Below are positions 52,882-60,731 of a stretch of DNA of 64,000 nucleotides, piece by piece. Position numbers and translations under genes: made by a program. The DNA is from Parapedobacter defluvii. GTDB lineage: Bacteria; Bacteroidota; Bacteroidia; Sphingobacteriales; Sphingobacteriaceae. The stretch's first letter is position 1. The number at the start of each line of letters is the position of its first letter. Location: NCBI RefSeq assembly GCF_014642075.1, contig NZ_BMIK01000009.1:124001-188000 (forward strand). The letters run 5' to 3'. Under the pieces are notes generated by a model that did not search any database, was not told where the DNA came from, and worked only from the letters and a program-made list of their open reading frames with translations.

Positions 52882-54068
52882 TGGTTGCTGATCCGGCACG
52901 AGGCTATTTTCCAAATCATAAAGTGCGGTTACTCACCGGCGGTGAAACCTTTTTTTCGTTGCTAGTCCAGCTTATTGGGCGGGCACAAGAAAGTATTCAC
53001 TTACAAGTATACATTTATGAAGCGGATGAAACAGGACAGTTGGTTGCGGATGCATTAATCGCTGCGGCCAAACGCGGGGTAAATGTTCATGTGTTGGTTG
53101 ACGGTTATGGCTCACAGCGCTTGAAAAAGGGATTTACGTCACAATTTGCGAAACATGGCGTGCACTTCCGGGTTTTCGAACCCCTTTTTAAAAGCAAACA
53201 TTTTTACATCGGCCGCAGAATGCATCAAAAACTGCTGGTGGTAGATGCCCGGTACGCTGCAGTGACGGGTGCGAATATTGGCGATCGGTACAACGATAAA
53301 CCGGGGAGGCCTGCCTGGCTCGACTTTGCCTTGTGTGTGGAAGGCGACGTCGCTCAAAAGCTGTGTGAGTTGTGCTGGGCCATGTGGAAGAATTTTCGGC
53401 GTGTTAGAGGCGTGCCCAAACAGTGCAAACCCTCGGCGATAACGATTGATTTTGGTTATGAGGATAACTGTGCGGTCCGCATGCGGCGCAACGATTGGGT
53501 GCGCCGCAAATCCGATATCACGCGTACGTACCGGGAGATTTTCCGGGATGCCCGCGAGCAGGTAATCCTGTTGTCCAGCTACTTTCTTCCCGGTACTACC
53601 GTCCGTAGGGACATGAGCATGGCGGTGAAACGTGGTGTTAAGATACAATTGATTGTTTGCAGCCGCATGGACGTCCCCCTGGTAAAAGACGCGGAACGTT
53701 CAATGTATGAATGGCTTCTGCGGCATGGGATAGAGATCTATGAATATACCGGCGACATGCTTCACGGCAAGCTCGCTACCTGTGATGACGAATGGATGAC
53801 CATCGGTTCATTCAACGTGAATGATCTGAGTGCACGCGTAAGTATAGAACTAAACCTGGATGTGCGGGGAAAGGCTTTTGTACGGCGGACAATCCGTGAG
53901 TTAACGCATCTGATGGAGACGCAATGTCTACGTGTGAGTGCTAATGATTTTGCAGCACAAAATACCCTCCTAAACCGGTTATTTCGTGGGGTGGCGTTTA
54001 GCGTTCTACGTTTTATTTTCTTTTTGGGTACTTTTTATATGAAGCAGGAAAAGTACGATGGAAGCTAA
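52881..54068 (+). CDS. phospholipase D family protein (cardiolipin synthase-like)
   Basis: A 395-residue protein with two complete HKD motifs: H115-K117-D122 in MHQKLLVVD and H295-K297-D302 in LHGKLATCDD. GS/GAN residues follow each (GANIGDRY, GSFNVND). The arrangement fits cardiolipin synthase or a PLD-type phosphatidyltransferase or nuclease. It lacks the N-terminal transmembrane helices of ClsA, as in ClsB. One hydrophobic segment near the C-terminus (LRFIIFLGTF-like) may aid membrane contact. It is coupled to the baeRF3 gene by a 1-bp overlap. Substrate (lipid or nucleic acid) is undetermined. Confidence 0.87.
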   Translation: MVADPARGYFPNHKVRLLTGGETFFSLLVQLIGRAQESIHLQVYIYEADETGQLVADALIAAAKRGVNVHVLVDGYGSQRLKKGFTSQFAKHGVHFRVFEPLFKSKHFYIGRRMHQKLLVVDARYAAVTGANIGDRYNDKPGRPAWLDFALCVEGDVAQKLCELCWAMWKNFRRVRGVPKQCKPSAITIDFGYEDNCAVRMRRNDWVRRKSDITRTYREIFRDAREQVILLSSYFLPGTTVRRDMSMAVKRGVKIQLIVCSRMDVPLVKDAERSMYEWLLRHGIEIYEYTGDMLHGKLATCDDEWMTIGSFNVNDLSARVSIELNLDVRGKAFVRRTIRELTHLMETQCLRVSANDFAAQNTLLNRLFRGVAFSVLRFIFFLGTFYMKQEKYDGS

Positions 54069-54231
54069 CGATCCGAGAGGAGAGGGCCCACGCACGATAC
54101 CATTTGTTAAGTTAAAGATATCTGAAATTTTTTAAACAAATGGTGGCAGTCAATTGTCAACCCCATAGAAAAGGCCACCTTGAAGGTCAAGATATAATCC
54201 ATTAACAGAAAAGAATAGAAAGGAGAATTTT

Positions 54232-54693
54232 ATGGAAGATTTAAAGAAAACAGCGGAGGTACTGAACGATTTAATAAAGATCAATAACGACCGGATTGCA
54301 GGTTACGAAAAAGCTATTGCTGAATTGCCGGTTGCCGATGTAGATCTTAAAGCATTGTTTAGTAGTTTAATTGAGCAAAGCGAACGCCTGAAAGCTGAAT
54401 TGCAGCAGCACATCAGTGGATGGCAAAATAAGGTAGAGGACCAAACGACAACCTCCGGGAAAATATACCGCGTATGGATGGATATCAAGCAGACGTTTTC
54501 CATGGACGATCGTAAGGCTGTCCTAGAAAGTTGCGAATATGGAGAAGATGCAGCACAGAAGGCTTATCGCGAAGCAGAAAGAGAAGAAGGAATATCAACT
54601 CCGGCACGGGCACTTATTGCAAATCAGAAAACACAACTATTGGCATCGCACGATCACATCAAGCAGCTGAGAGATCGTGAAAAGGTTGGATAG
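54232..54693 (+). CDS. PA2169-type four-helix-bundle protein (DUF2383), copy 1
   Basis: A 153-residue all-helical protein of the PA2169/DUF2383 family, ferritin-like in fold. It has an N-terminal helix KTAEVLNDLIKINNDRIAGYEKA, a Glu/Gln-rich middle helix with ERLKAELQQHISG, and ESCEYGEDAAQKAYREAE near the end. Members are stress-associated with no proven activity. A strong Shine-Dalgarno (AAAGGAG) is 7 bp before the ATG, suggesting high expression. A paralogue starts 36 bp downstream. Confidence 0.88.
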   Translation: MEDLKKTAEVLNDLIKINNDRIAGYEKAIAELPVADVDLKALFSSLIEQSERLKAELQQHISGWQNKVEDQTTTSGKIYRVWMDIKQTFSMDDRKAVLESCEYGEDAAQKAYREAEREEGISTPARALIANQKTQLLASHDHIKQLRDREKVG

Positions 54694-54728
54694 CGCCAAC
54701 GCGGATAGGTAAAAATAATCAACACAGA

Positions 54729-55217
54729 ATGGAAAACCTAAAAACGACAGTGGAATGCCTCCAGGATTTGGAGGCATTTCATAGTGAACGGATCAATGGA
54801 TATCAGGCATTACTTAGCAGGCTCGCCGCGGATGAGCAACATTTGGTCACGTTATTTGAAGCCTTTATCAAGCAAAGTGTGGCAATGAAACTTGAGTTAA
54901 GGGAAGCGGGTAGTCAATGGGGCTTGACAGAGAGTCAGTTAGCAATGGGTGGTCAATTCGGGCTCGCCTGGTCAATAGTAAAAGCAGTTTTTTCAAGCAA
55001 AATGCCGGGATATGTCCTTGATAAATGTAGGTCCGGCGAAAATGCGTTATTGATTGCCTATCACAGCATCGAGGGAACCGACGGGTTGCCCTCATCGCTC
55101 CGGTTGCTAATAAACCGGCAAAAGCGGGAGGTAATTGCTGCACGCGATTGGATTTCGCATTTTGAAAGATTGGGTGGTCATTCCGTTCAGCCACCGCCGT
55201 TGGCTGCGGTTTCGTAA
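54729..55217 (+). CDS. PA2169-type four-helix-bundle protein, copy 2
   Basis: A 162-residue paralogue of the previous gene, with matching landmarks: KTTVECLQDLEAFHSERINGYQAL, an LVTLFEAFIKQSVAMKLELRE helix, and DKCRSGENALLIAYHSIEG. Identity to copy 1 is modest, so the duplication is old. The Trp-rich middle (GSQWGLTESQ) is not shared. It probably forms a homo- or hetero-oligomer with copy 1; its function is unknown. Confidence 0.83.
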   Translation: MENLKTTVECLQDLEAFHSERINGYQALLSRLAADEQHLVTLFEAFIKQSVAMKLELREAGSQWGLTESQLAMGGQFGLAWSIVKAVFSSKMPGYVLDKCRSGENALLIAYHSIEGTDGLPSSLRLLINRQKREVIAARDWISHFERLGGHSVQPPPLAAVS

Positions 55218-55234
55218 CCAATTATCTTAATCGT

Positions 55235-55242
55235 ACCTTTGT
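55235..55242 (+). promoter_or_regulatory. -7 promoter box for the histidine kinase/response regulator pair
   Basis: TACCTTTG fits TAnnTTTG, 61 bp before the kinase ATG. A TTTCG at 55211 is near the -33 position. Confidence 0.5.
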
Positions 55243-55303
55243 TTTCTCGTATAAGAAATGGTGAACAATTGAATCAAAACCAGCGAGGAAACGGCTTGTT
55301 TAA

Positions 55304-57289
55304 ATGAAAGAATTAGATGCTGTAGACGATTATATCTTCAAGGAGTTATTTTTGGCTTCGCCTGTCGCAAGTTACATTTGCAATCCTGTAGGACATATCA
55401 TTGCATACAACGAGGCGGCGGAATCACTTTGGGGGCGTCGACCAGAATTAGGTGTAGTCAAGTGGTCTGGTGCAACGGCCATTTATTTTCCTGACGGGCG
55501 TCCCATGCCCGTTGAAGAGAGCCCGATGGCCTTGGTATTGGGAGAGAAGGAAGAAACAGTGGATGTAGAAATGATGATTGAGCGTTCGGACGGTGTACGC
55601 AGAAACGTTTTGGTTTTTGCTAAACCCATCCGATCTCTGTCCGGACAGTTAATAGGTGGCCATAACACGTTGGTAGACATTACAGATTATAAACTTTACG
55701 AAGAAAAACAGGCCATACTCTCGGAGATTGTCCAATCATCGGACGACGCGATTGTTAGCAAAAATCTCAATGGAATCATCATGAGTTGGAATACGGGTGC
55801 CCAGCGTATTTTTGGTTACAGCGAAGATGAAATTGTCGGCAAATCCATTGAGGTATTGATTCCCTCTTATCTTAAGAACGAAGAACAAACCATCCTTCAC
55901 GAAATTCGTGAAGGAAGAAAAGTAGATCACTATCAAACCATACGGGTTACTAAATCTGGAAAGGAGATTCCAGTATCGCTCACCATATCGCCCATGCGCA
56001 ACAAGCAAGGGCAGATTGTGGGTGCCTCTAAAATTGCAAGGGATATTTCCGACCAAATCCAGCGGGAGCAGACGATTCAATTCCACGAACAGCAGTTGGA
56101 AACCCTGCATGCCATCGGAAAAGTGATTTCTGAAAAACTGGATACTCCATCCATTATTCAAACCGTCATCGATTCCACAACAAACTTGGTGGCGGCTGAT
56201 GTTGGACTTTGTTTTTATCGGGTAACGGATGAAGAGGGCCATTCGGATCTTTCTGTTGCCGTAGCTACACGTGAAGCCAATGTATATCCCGATGGGCATC
56301 GTATCCATTTGGAAGATGGAATTATTCACACGATCTTTTCAGGTGAAGACGCTGTACGATTTGATGATGTATGTGAGGTGCCTTATATACGTTCGCTGTT
56401 TCAGGTGCCCGGGCATTCCGAAGCTATTAGCATCCGGCATTGCCTGGCTATCCCCATTCGTTCTTCGGATAAGCTATTGATCGGTGCGATGTTTTTCGGG
56501 TATACACGATTGGAAGTGTTTAATACAGCCGATGAAGTGATGATGAGGAACATCGCATCGCTCGTGGCAGTGACCTTGGATAATGCACGGTTGTTTGAGG
56601 AGGTAAATGCCTTAAATCTTAAGAAAAATGAATTCATTGCCTTAGCCAGCCATGAGTTAAAAACCCCGCTGACCACCACGAAAGGTTATCTCCAGATATT
56701 GGAGCGATCGGAAATCGATCAGGTAGGACGGCGGTTCCTCACCAAAGCACTGAAGCAGCTTGAGCGAATCAACGCGTTGATAGCCGAATTGCTGGATATT
56801 TCCAAAATTGAGGCAGGTAAACTGAGTTTCCACATGGAAACCTTTGATTTGAGTGAGATGATATTGGATGTGGTGGAAACATTCCATTTCAGTAGTCAGA
56901 CTCATACCATCTTTGTCAACAATACACACGGGGATTACCGGGTTGTAGCGGATCGGCAGCGCATCGAGCAGGTAATGATCAATTTGATCACCAATGCCAT
57001 CAAGTATTCGCCCGATGCAAATAATGTACATATAACGCTTGAATCATCTCCATCGGAAGTAAGTGTGCAGGTGAAAGATGAAGGAATGGGAATGAGCCGT
57101 GATCAACAGGAAAAAGTATTCGCCCGTTTCTATCAGGTGGAAGGAACATCAAAGATGGCAGGATTAGGGCTTGGACTGTATCTCAGTAAAGAGATCATCG
57201 ACCGCCATGGCGGCCACATCGGAGTCAACAGTCAGTTGGGAGAAGGATCTACATTTTATTTTTCAATACCTCGAAACCAGGATAAGTAA
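55304..57289 (+). CDS. PAS-PAS-GAF sensor histidine kinase (cytoplasmic)
   Basis: A 661-residue histidine kinase without transmembrane helices. Domains in order: a PAS fold (~residues 12-130), a second PAS (~137-255, SDDAIVSKNLNGIIMSWN), GAF (~268-430, LAIPIRSSDKLLIGAMFFG), HisKA with phospho-acceptor H450 in ALASHELKTPL, and HATPase_c with N-box INLITNAIKYSP, KDEGMGM and GLGLGLYLSKEI. It senses a cytoplasmic signal, possibly a small ligand or redox state, and passes phosphate to the response regulator encoded 42 bp downstream, or to other local receivers. Confidence 0.93.
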   Translation: MKELDAVDDYIFKELFLASPVASYICNPVGHIIAYNEAAESLWGRRPELGVVKWSGATAIYFPDGRPMPVEESPMALVLGEKEETVDVEMMIERSDGVRRNVLVFAKPIRSLSGQLIGGHNTLVDITDYKLYEEKQAILSEIVQSSDDAIVSKNLNGIIMSWNTGAQRIFGYSEDEIVGKSIEVLIPSYLKNEEQTILHEIREGRKVDHYQTIRVTKSGKEIPVSLTISPMRNKQGQIVGASKIARDISDQIQREQTIQFHEQQLETLHAIGKVISEKLDTPSIIQTVIDSTTNLVAADVGLCFYRVTDEEGHSDLSVAVATREANVYPDGHRIHLEDGIIHTIFSGEDAVRFDDVCEVPYIRSLFQVPGHSEAISIRHCLAIPIRSSDKLLIGAMFFGYTRLEVFNTADEVMMRNIASLVAVTLDNARLFEEVNALNLKKNEFIALASHELKTPLTTTKGYLQILERSEIDQVGRRFLTKALKQLERINALIAELLDISKIEAGKLSFHMETFDLSEMILDVVETFHFSSQTHTIFVNNTHGDYRVVADRQRIEQVMINLITNAIKYSPDANNVHITLESSPSEVSVQVKDEGMGMSRDQQEKVFARFYQVEGTSKMAGLGLGLYLSKEIIDRHGGHIGVNSQLGEGSTFYFSIPRNQDK

Positions 57290-57331
57290 TACATGTTGTA
57301 ATTAATAGTCAAATATTTTAAACTTGCAAAC

Positions 57332-57691
57332 ATGAAAAAAATAATCCATGTTTTAGAAGACGATGCGGATATCGGTGAACTCATCAATTTCCTGTTGACG
57401 GAACATGGCTATCAAGTCTCGATATTCAGTAACATTGCATCGTTTCGGCAACATTCGAATCGTGAGTCGCCCGACCTTCTGATTATTGATGTCATGTTGC
57501 CCGACGGTAACGGATTGGATATCTGTCATGAGTGGAAGACCAATTTCGGTACGCATCATATCCCGGTGCTGATCATGTCTGCTTATGAAGACAATCGGCA
57601 CGATAAGCGGGCGTGCAATGCAGACGGTTTTATCAGTAAACCGTTTGATATACAATCTTTTTTATCGGATGTGCAGGCACGAATTGGATAA
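57332..57691 (+). CDS. single-domain response regulator
   Basis: A 119-residue CheY-like receiver. The acid pair is D10/D11, the phospho-acceptor is D53 in LLIIDVMLPDGNG, Ser83 and K103 (FISKPFD) are present. There is no output domain, so it acts through protein contacts or as a phosphate sink. It is encoded directly after the PAS-GAF kinase and is the natural partner. Its stop faces the DUF72 gene, 15 bp between stops. Confidence 0.92.
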   Translation: MKKIIHVLEDDADIGELINFLLTEHGYQVSIFSNIASFRQHSNRESPDLLIIDVMLPDGNGLDICHEWKTNFGTHHIPVLIMSAYEDNRHDKRACNADGFISKPFDIQSFLSDVQARIG

Positions 57692-57706
57692 TATGTCTCC
57701 TTTGGT

Positions 57707-58435
57707 TTACTGGAGAAACATAGCCAGTGTATTCGCATTATCAACCGCATAAGCCCTTTCATCGTTATCAAAATAAAAAAATACATCTTTCCCATTTTGC
57801 TGCCACGTTCTGCATTGTCCGGCCCACTCCCTTAGCGCGGTATCCGAATACTTTCCCTGATATTTACCGCAGGGGCCATGTAAGCGCACATAGGCAAAGT
57901 CGGCGGTTATCTCAACCGGAGATTGGTGACCTGCCAATTCATAGATACAAAACGCACAGTTATGTGCATGGAGAATTTCATATACTTCAGGAACATACCA
58001 CTCGGGATTCCTGAACTCGAATACGTAACGGTACCCTTTCGGCAATGCACCGGTGAAATCCGATAAGCGAGTGAGATTCAATTTCCAGGATGGGGGCAAT
58101 TGAAACAAAAAAGGTCCTAGCTTCTTTCCCAACTGGGTAGCTAACTGTATGAAGCTGTTTGTATACGCTGTAACCTCATGGAGTTTTTTGAGATGTGTAA
58201 TATAACGATTTGCTTTTACGGCAAATCGGAAATCTGCGGGTACACGATCTTTCCATGTCTTAAAGGCACCTTCGCTGGGTTGCCGATAAAAAGAATTATT
58301 AATTTCAACGGTATGAAATTGTTTAGCATAGAAGGGTAATTGGTCATTATCCCTTAAGTTTTCCGGATAAAAAATTTCCTTCCAATGCTTATAATGCCAG
58401 CCAGAAGTACCGATGTAAATTTTGGGGAGCACCAA
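57707..58435 (-). CDS. DUF72 domain protein (YecE-like TIM barrel)
   Basis: A 242-residue DUF72 protein. The conserved opening is IYIGTSGWHYKHW, then TVEINNSFYRQPS, FAVKANRYITHLKKL, FLFQLPPSW, VFEFRNPEWY and the C-terminal VFFYFDNDERAYAVDNA. It has a TIM-barrel-like fold with conserved aromatic and acidic residues but no known reaction. It is last in a three-gene minus-strand unit with a 79-residue protein and a LuxR-type regulator. Confidence 0.9.
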   Translation of the reverse strand: MVLPKIYIGTSGWHYKHWKEIFYPENLRDNDQLPFYAKQFHTVEINNSFYRQPSEGAFKTWKDRVPADFRFAVKANRYITHLKKLHEVTAYTNSFIQLATQLGKKLGPFLFQLPPSWKLNLTRLSDFTGALPKGYRYVFEFRNPEWYVPEVYEILHAHNCAFCIYELAGHQSPVEITADFAYVRLHGPCGKYQGKYSDTALREWAGQCRTWQQNGKDVFFYFDNDERAYAVDNANTLAMFLQ

Positions 58436-58453
58436 CCTTAAGGTCTTTGTGGG

Positions 58454-58693
58454 TTATCCCGTGTGCCTGGAGATAGCTTCGCCGAGTTGCTGGACAACCT
58501 GGGGTGAAAAATCTCCCCAAATCTGTACCCACTCTCCCGAAGGCTCCTGGCGTAATTGGCTGATAGATGCTCCTTCAAGGAAACAGTGGTAAACGGGAAT
58601 GCCATCGGTCGTTTGTTCCGGCCGGACGAGTATTGGCTTATCCATCCGTCGACCCGTTAGGTTCACTTCAAAAGTTTCTTCGGATTTTTCCAT
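58454..58693 (-). CDS. 79-residue hypothetical protein of the DUF72 unit
   Basis: A small acidic soluble protein with no signal or membrane segment. Visible features include PVYHCFLEG, a Trp pair in GEWVQIWGDFSP and an amphipathic C-terminal helix (QVVQQLGEAISRH). It lies 7 bp after the regulator gene stop and 18 bp before DUF72, so it is co-transcribed. I do not recognise the family. Confidence 0.6.
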   Translation of the reverse strand: MEKSEETFEVNLTGRRMDKPILVRPEQTTDGIPVYHCFLEGASISQLRQEPSGEWVQIWGDFSPQVVQQLGEAISRHTG

Positions 58694-58700
58694 GACAAAT

Positions 58701-59348
58701 TCAGTTTAATACGCCCTGCTGCAGTGCGATGCGGATAACAGTACCGATATCGGGTGCACCTGTCTTTTGCAATAAACTCTCCCGGTATTTAAGAATCGTC
58801 CGTTTGTTGGTAAAGAGCTGATAAGCGATCTCCTGATTCGAATACCCTTCCAGGATAAGCTTCAGAATCTGTTCTTCCCGCGGTGAAAATTCCACGATCT
58901 GTCCATTTTTGCCAAAATCCGTTGCCGTGATAGATTCCAGCAACTTTACATACAATGCTGTGCAGATATAAGTGTTGCCGGCAAGGATATGCTTGATGGC
59001 GAAGACCAGCTCGTCCTTGTTCGCCTCATTGACAATGTACCCATCGGCGCCTGATTTCACCAGGCGGAGGATGTCTTCGTTATAGTCAATCCCCGAAAGC
59101 ACGAGGACCCTGATGTCCGGAATCTGCTGTTTTAATGTGGATAGGTAAGCCGGGTCATCCGCTAGGAAAACGTGATCAATTACCAGTAAATTAATAGTGG
59201 GCCGGGTTGAAAGTACAGTCGCGATATCCTCTCGTTTGGAAACAATTTCCGCAAAAGTGAAATCGGGCTCTTGGCTTAGCAGTGCAACAATGCCGTCTCG
59301 GGCAAGTGTCTGAGGCGAAGCCCAAATAATTTTTGCTGAGTCTTCCAT
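58701..59348 (-). CDS. LuxR/NarL-type regulator with atypical receiver
   Basis: A 215-residue regulator with an N-terminal receiver-like domain (residues ~5-120) and a C-terminal LuxR helix-turn-helix (~150-212, FSPREEQILKLILEGYSNQEIA). The acceptor Asp is kept (D58 in VIDHVF), as is the Ser (S85). The N-terminal acid pair is lost (WASP at residues 9-12) and the conserved Lys is Asn107 (YIVNEAN). This predicts no normal Mg-dependent phosphorylation. It probably controls its own operon with the 79-residue protein and DUF72. The ATG at 59348 is used. Confidence 0.85.
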   Translation of the reverse strand: MEDSAKIIWASPQTLARDGIVALLSQEPDFTFAEIVSKREDIATVLSTRPTINLLVIDHVFLADDPAYLSTLKQQIPDIRVLVLSGIDYNEDILRLVKSGADGYIVNEANKDELVFAIKHILAGNTYICTALYVKLLESITATDFGKNGQIVEFSPREEQILKLILEGYSNQEIAYQLFTNKRTILKYRESLLQKTGAPDIGTVIRIALQQGVLN

Positions 59349-59734
59349 AATCTTTCCTTCAATCATTAAGTTGTTATCCTTTGTTTTTCAGTCGTAAGGA
59401 ATACGTTTCAATGGTTACAAAGGTTTTAGTTTTTTTAACATACTTCCGCATAACCGACAAGGAGTTCGCTTTTTAGTACATCGGAGAATGGTAGACTAAA
59501 CTATCCTAAAAGTCGGCCAAAGCAAGTTGCCAATGGGTTTAAGCAATTTGAATCAAATTGTTTTTGAAGATAACGTTCAGTGGATAAGCGCTTTGTTTCA
59601 AATCAGAAAGAGCGTAAGAAAAAAATATTTTCCGTTGTCATGCGGTGGTATACGGGTTGAATCCCCTGTATACAATACCGTACGGTGGAAGGATACCGCA
59701 TACAAGTGTTTCAGGCAATTAAACGAAAACGCAG
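59349..59734. other. 386-bp intergenic region upstream of the heptose operon
   Basis: No gene is supported. A frame at 59527-59820 overlaps the glycosyltransferase start and has no protein-like features. At 59641-59700 there are nested inverted repeats: TGCGGT/ACCGCA at the ends, two GTATAC copies at 59648 and 59668, and the 10-bp palindrome ACCGTACGGT at 59677-59686. They probably form a regulatory hairpin or operators for the downstream operon. Confidence 0.5.
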
Positions 59735-60718
59735 ATGAACGCAAACCAAGAACGGCTCCGTATTTTTACCTGGCATATACATGGAAGTTACCTGTATTAC
59801 CTGTCGCAGGGAGATTATGAACTTTATATACCCGTAAATAAAGAACGTTCGGAAGGATATTATGGGCGGGGCACAACGTTTCCCTTTGGCCACAATGTAC
59901 ACGAAGTGGACGTAGAAGATGTGCGGATGCTTGATCTCGATCTCATTTTATTTCAGACTGCCACCAACTATCAACGGGACCAATACAAAGTGCTTTCACC
60001 GTACCAGCGTGAGTTACCCAAAATCTACCTGCAGCATGATCCGCCCTGGGGGCATCCCACGGATACCAAACATATCGCATGCAGAAGTGGTGACGTTACC
60101 CTGGTTCATGTCACGTATTTCAATCAACTGATGTGGGACAATGGCTCGTTGGATGCTCGTGTTATCGAGCACGGTGTCGTGGACCGGGGATATACCTACA
60201 GCGGCGAACTGGATAAGGGGTTGGTGATTATCAACAATCTCCCTCAACGTGGACGCATGTTGGGATTTGATCTCTTCCTTGAATTACGCAAACACATTCC
60301 ACTTGATCTGGTGGGTATGGGTACCGGCTCTTACGGGTTATCAGAAGTGCTGCATCCCGACTTGCCGGCGTTTGCCGGTAAATACCGGTTTTTATTCAAC
60401 CCCATCCGTTATACCAGTATGGGTTTGGCGGTATGCGAAGCCATGACCTATGGATTGCCCGTTATCGGTTTGGCCACCACGGAAATGGTGCGGCATATCC
60501 GGGAGGGTTTCAATGGCTTTTTAGACCTCGATCCGAAAAGCCTGACCGATAAAATGGTGTTTATGCTGGAAAACCACGATCTCGCAAAATCAATGGGCGC
60601 CAATGCACGCCGCTATGCGCTGGAGCGATTCAGTATACGGCGGTTTGTGCAGGAGTGGGAATCGTTGTTTGGCCAGGTGGCCGGACGGAAAACGTTAACA
60701 AAGTTGCATAGTTATTAG
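59735..60718 (+). CDS. glycosyltransferase (GT4-like), first gene of the heptose operon
   Basis: A 327-residue cytoplasmic glycosyltransferase with a GT-B C-terminal half. It has FLFNPIRYTSMGLAVCEAMTYGLPVIG, where the E-x7-E-like pair and the nucleotide-sugar pocket lie, followed by NGFLDLDPKSL and the usual C-terminal helix. The N-terminal acceptor domain is short and divergent. In this operon it probably transfers a heptose or another sugar to an as yet unknown acceptor. The next gene starts 13 bp downstream. Confidence 0.85.
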   Translation: MNANQERLRIFTWHIHGSYLYYLSQGDYELYIPVNKERSEGYYGRGTTFPFGHNVHEVDVEDVRMLDLDLILFQTATNYQRDQYKVLSPYQRELPKIYLQHDPPWGHPTDTKHIACRSGDVTLVHVTYFNQLMWDNGSLDARVIEHGVVDRGYTYSGELDKGLVIINNLPQRGRMLGFDLFLELRKHIPLDLVGMGTGSYGLSEVLHPDLPAFAGKYRFLFNPIRYTSMGLAVCEAMTYGLPVIGLATTEMVRHIREGFNGFLDLDPKSLTDKMVFMLENHDLAKSMGANARRYALERFSIRRFVQEWESLFGQVAGRKTLTKLHSY

Positions 60719-60731
60719 CAAATACATCATC

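Noticed and set aside
55736-56329. 197-codon minus-strand frame within the histidine kinase gene
   Set aside because: The opposite strand encodes intact PAS and GAF domains; the frame has no protein-like features.
59655-59667. GGTTGAATCCCC resembling a tRNA T-arm
   Set aside because: No matching acceptor, D or anticodon arms around it; it belongs to the inverted-repeat region.
59527-59820. 97-codon plus-strand frame overlapping the glycosyltransferase start
   Set aside because: It runs out of frame through the glycosyltransferase N-terminus and crosses the inverted-repeat leader.
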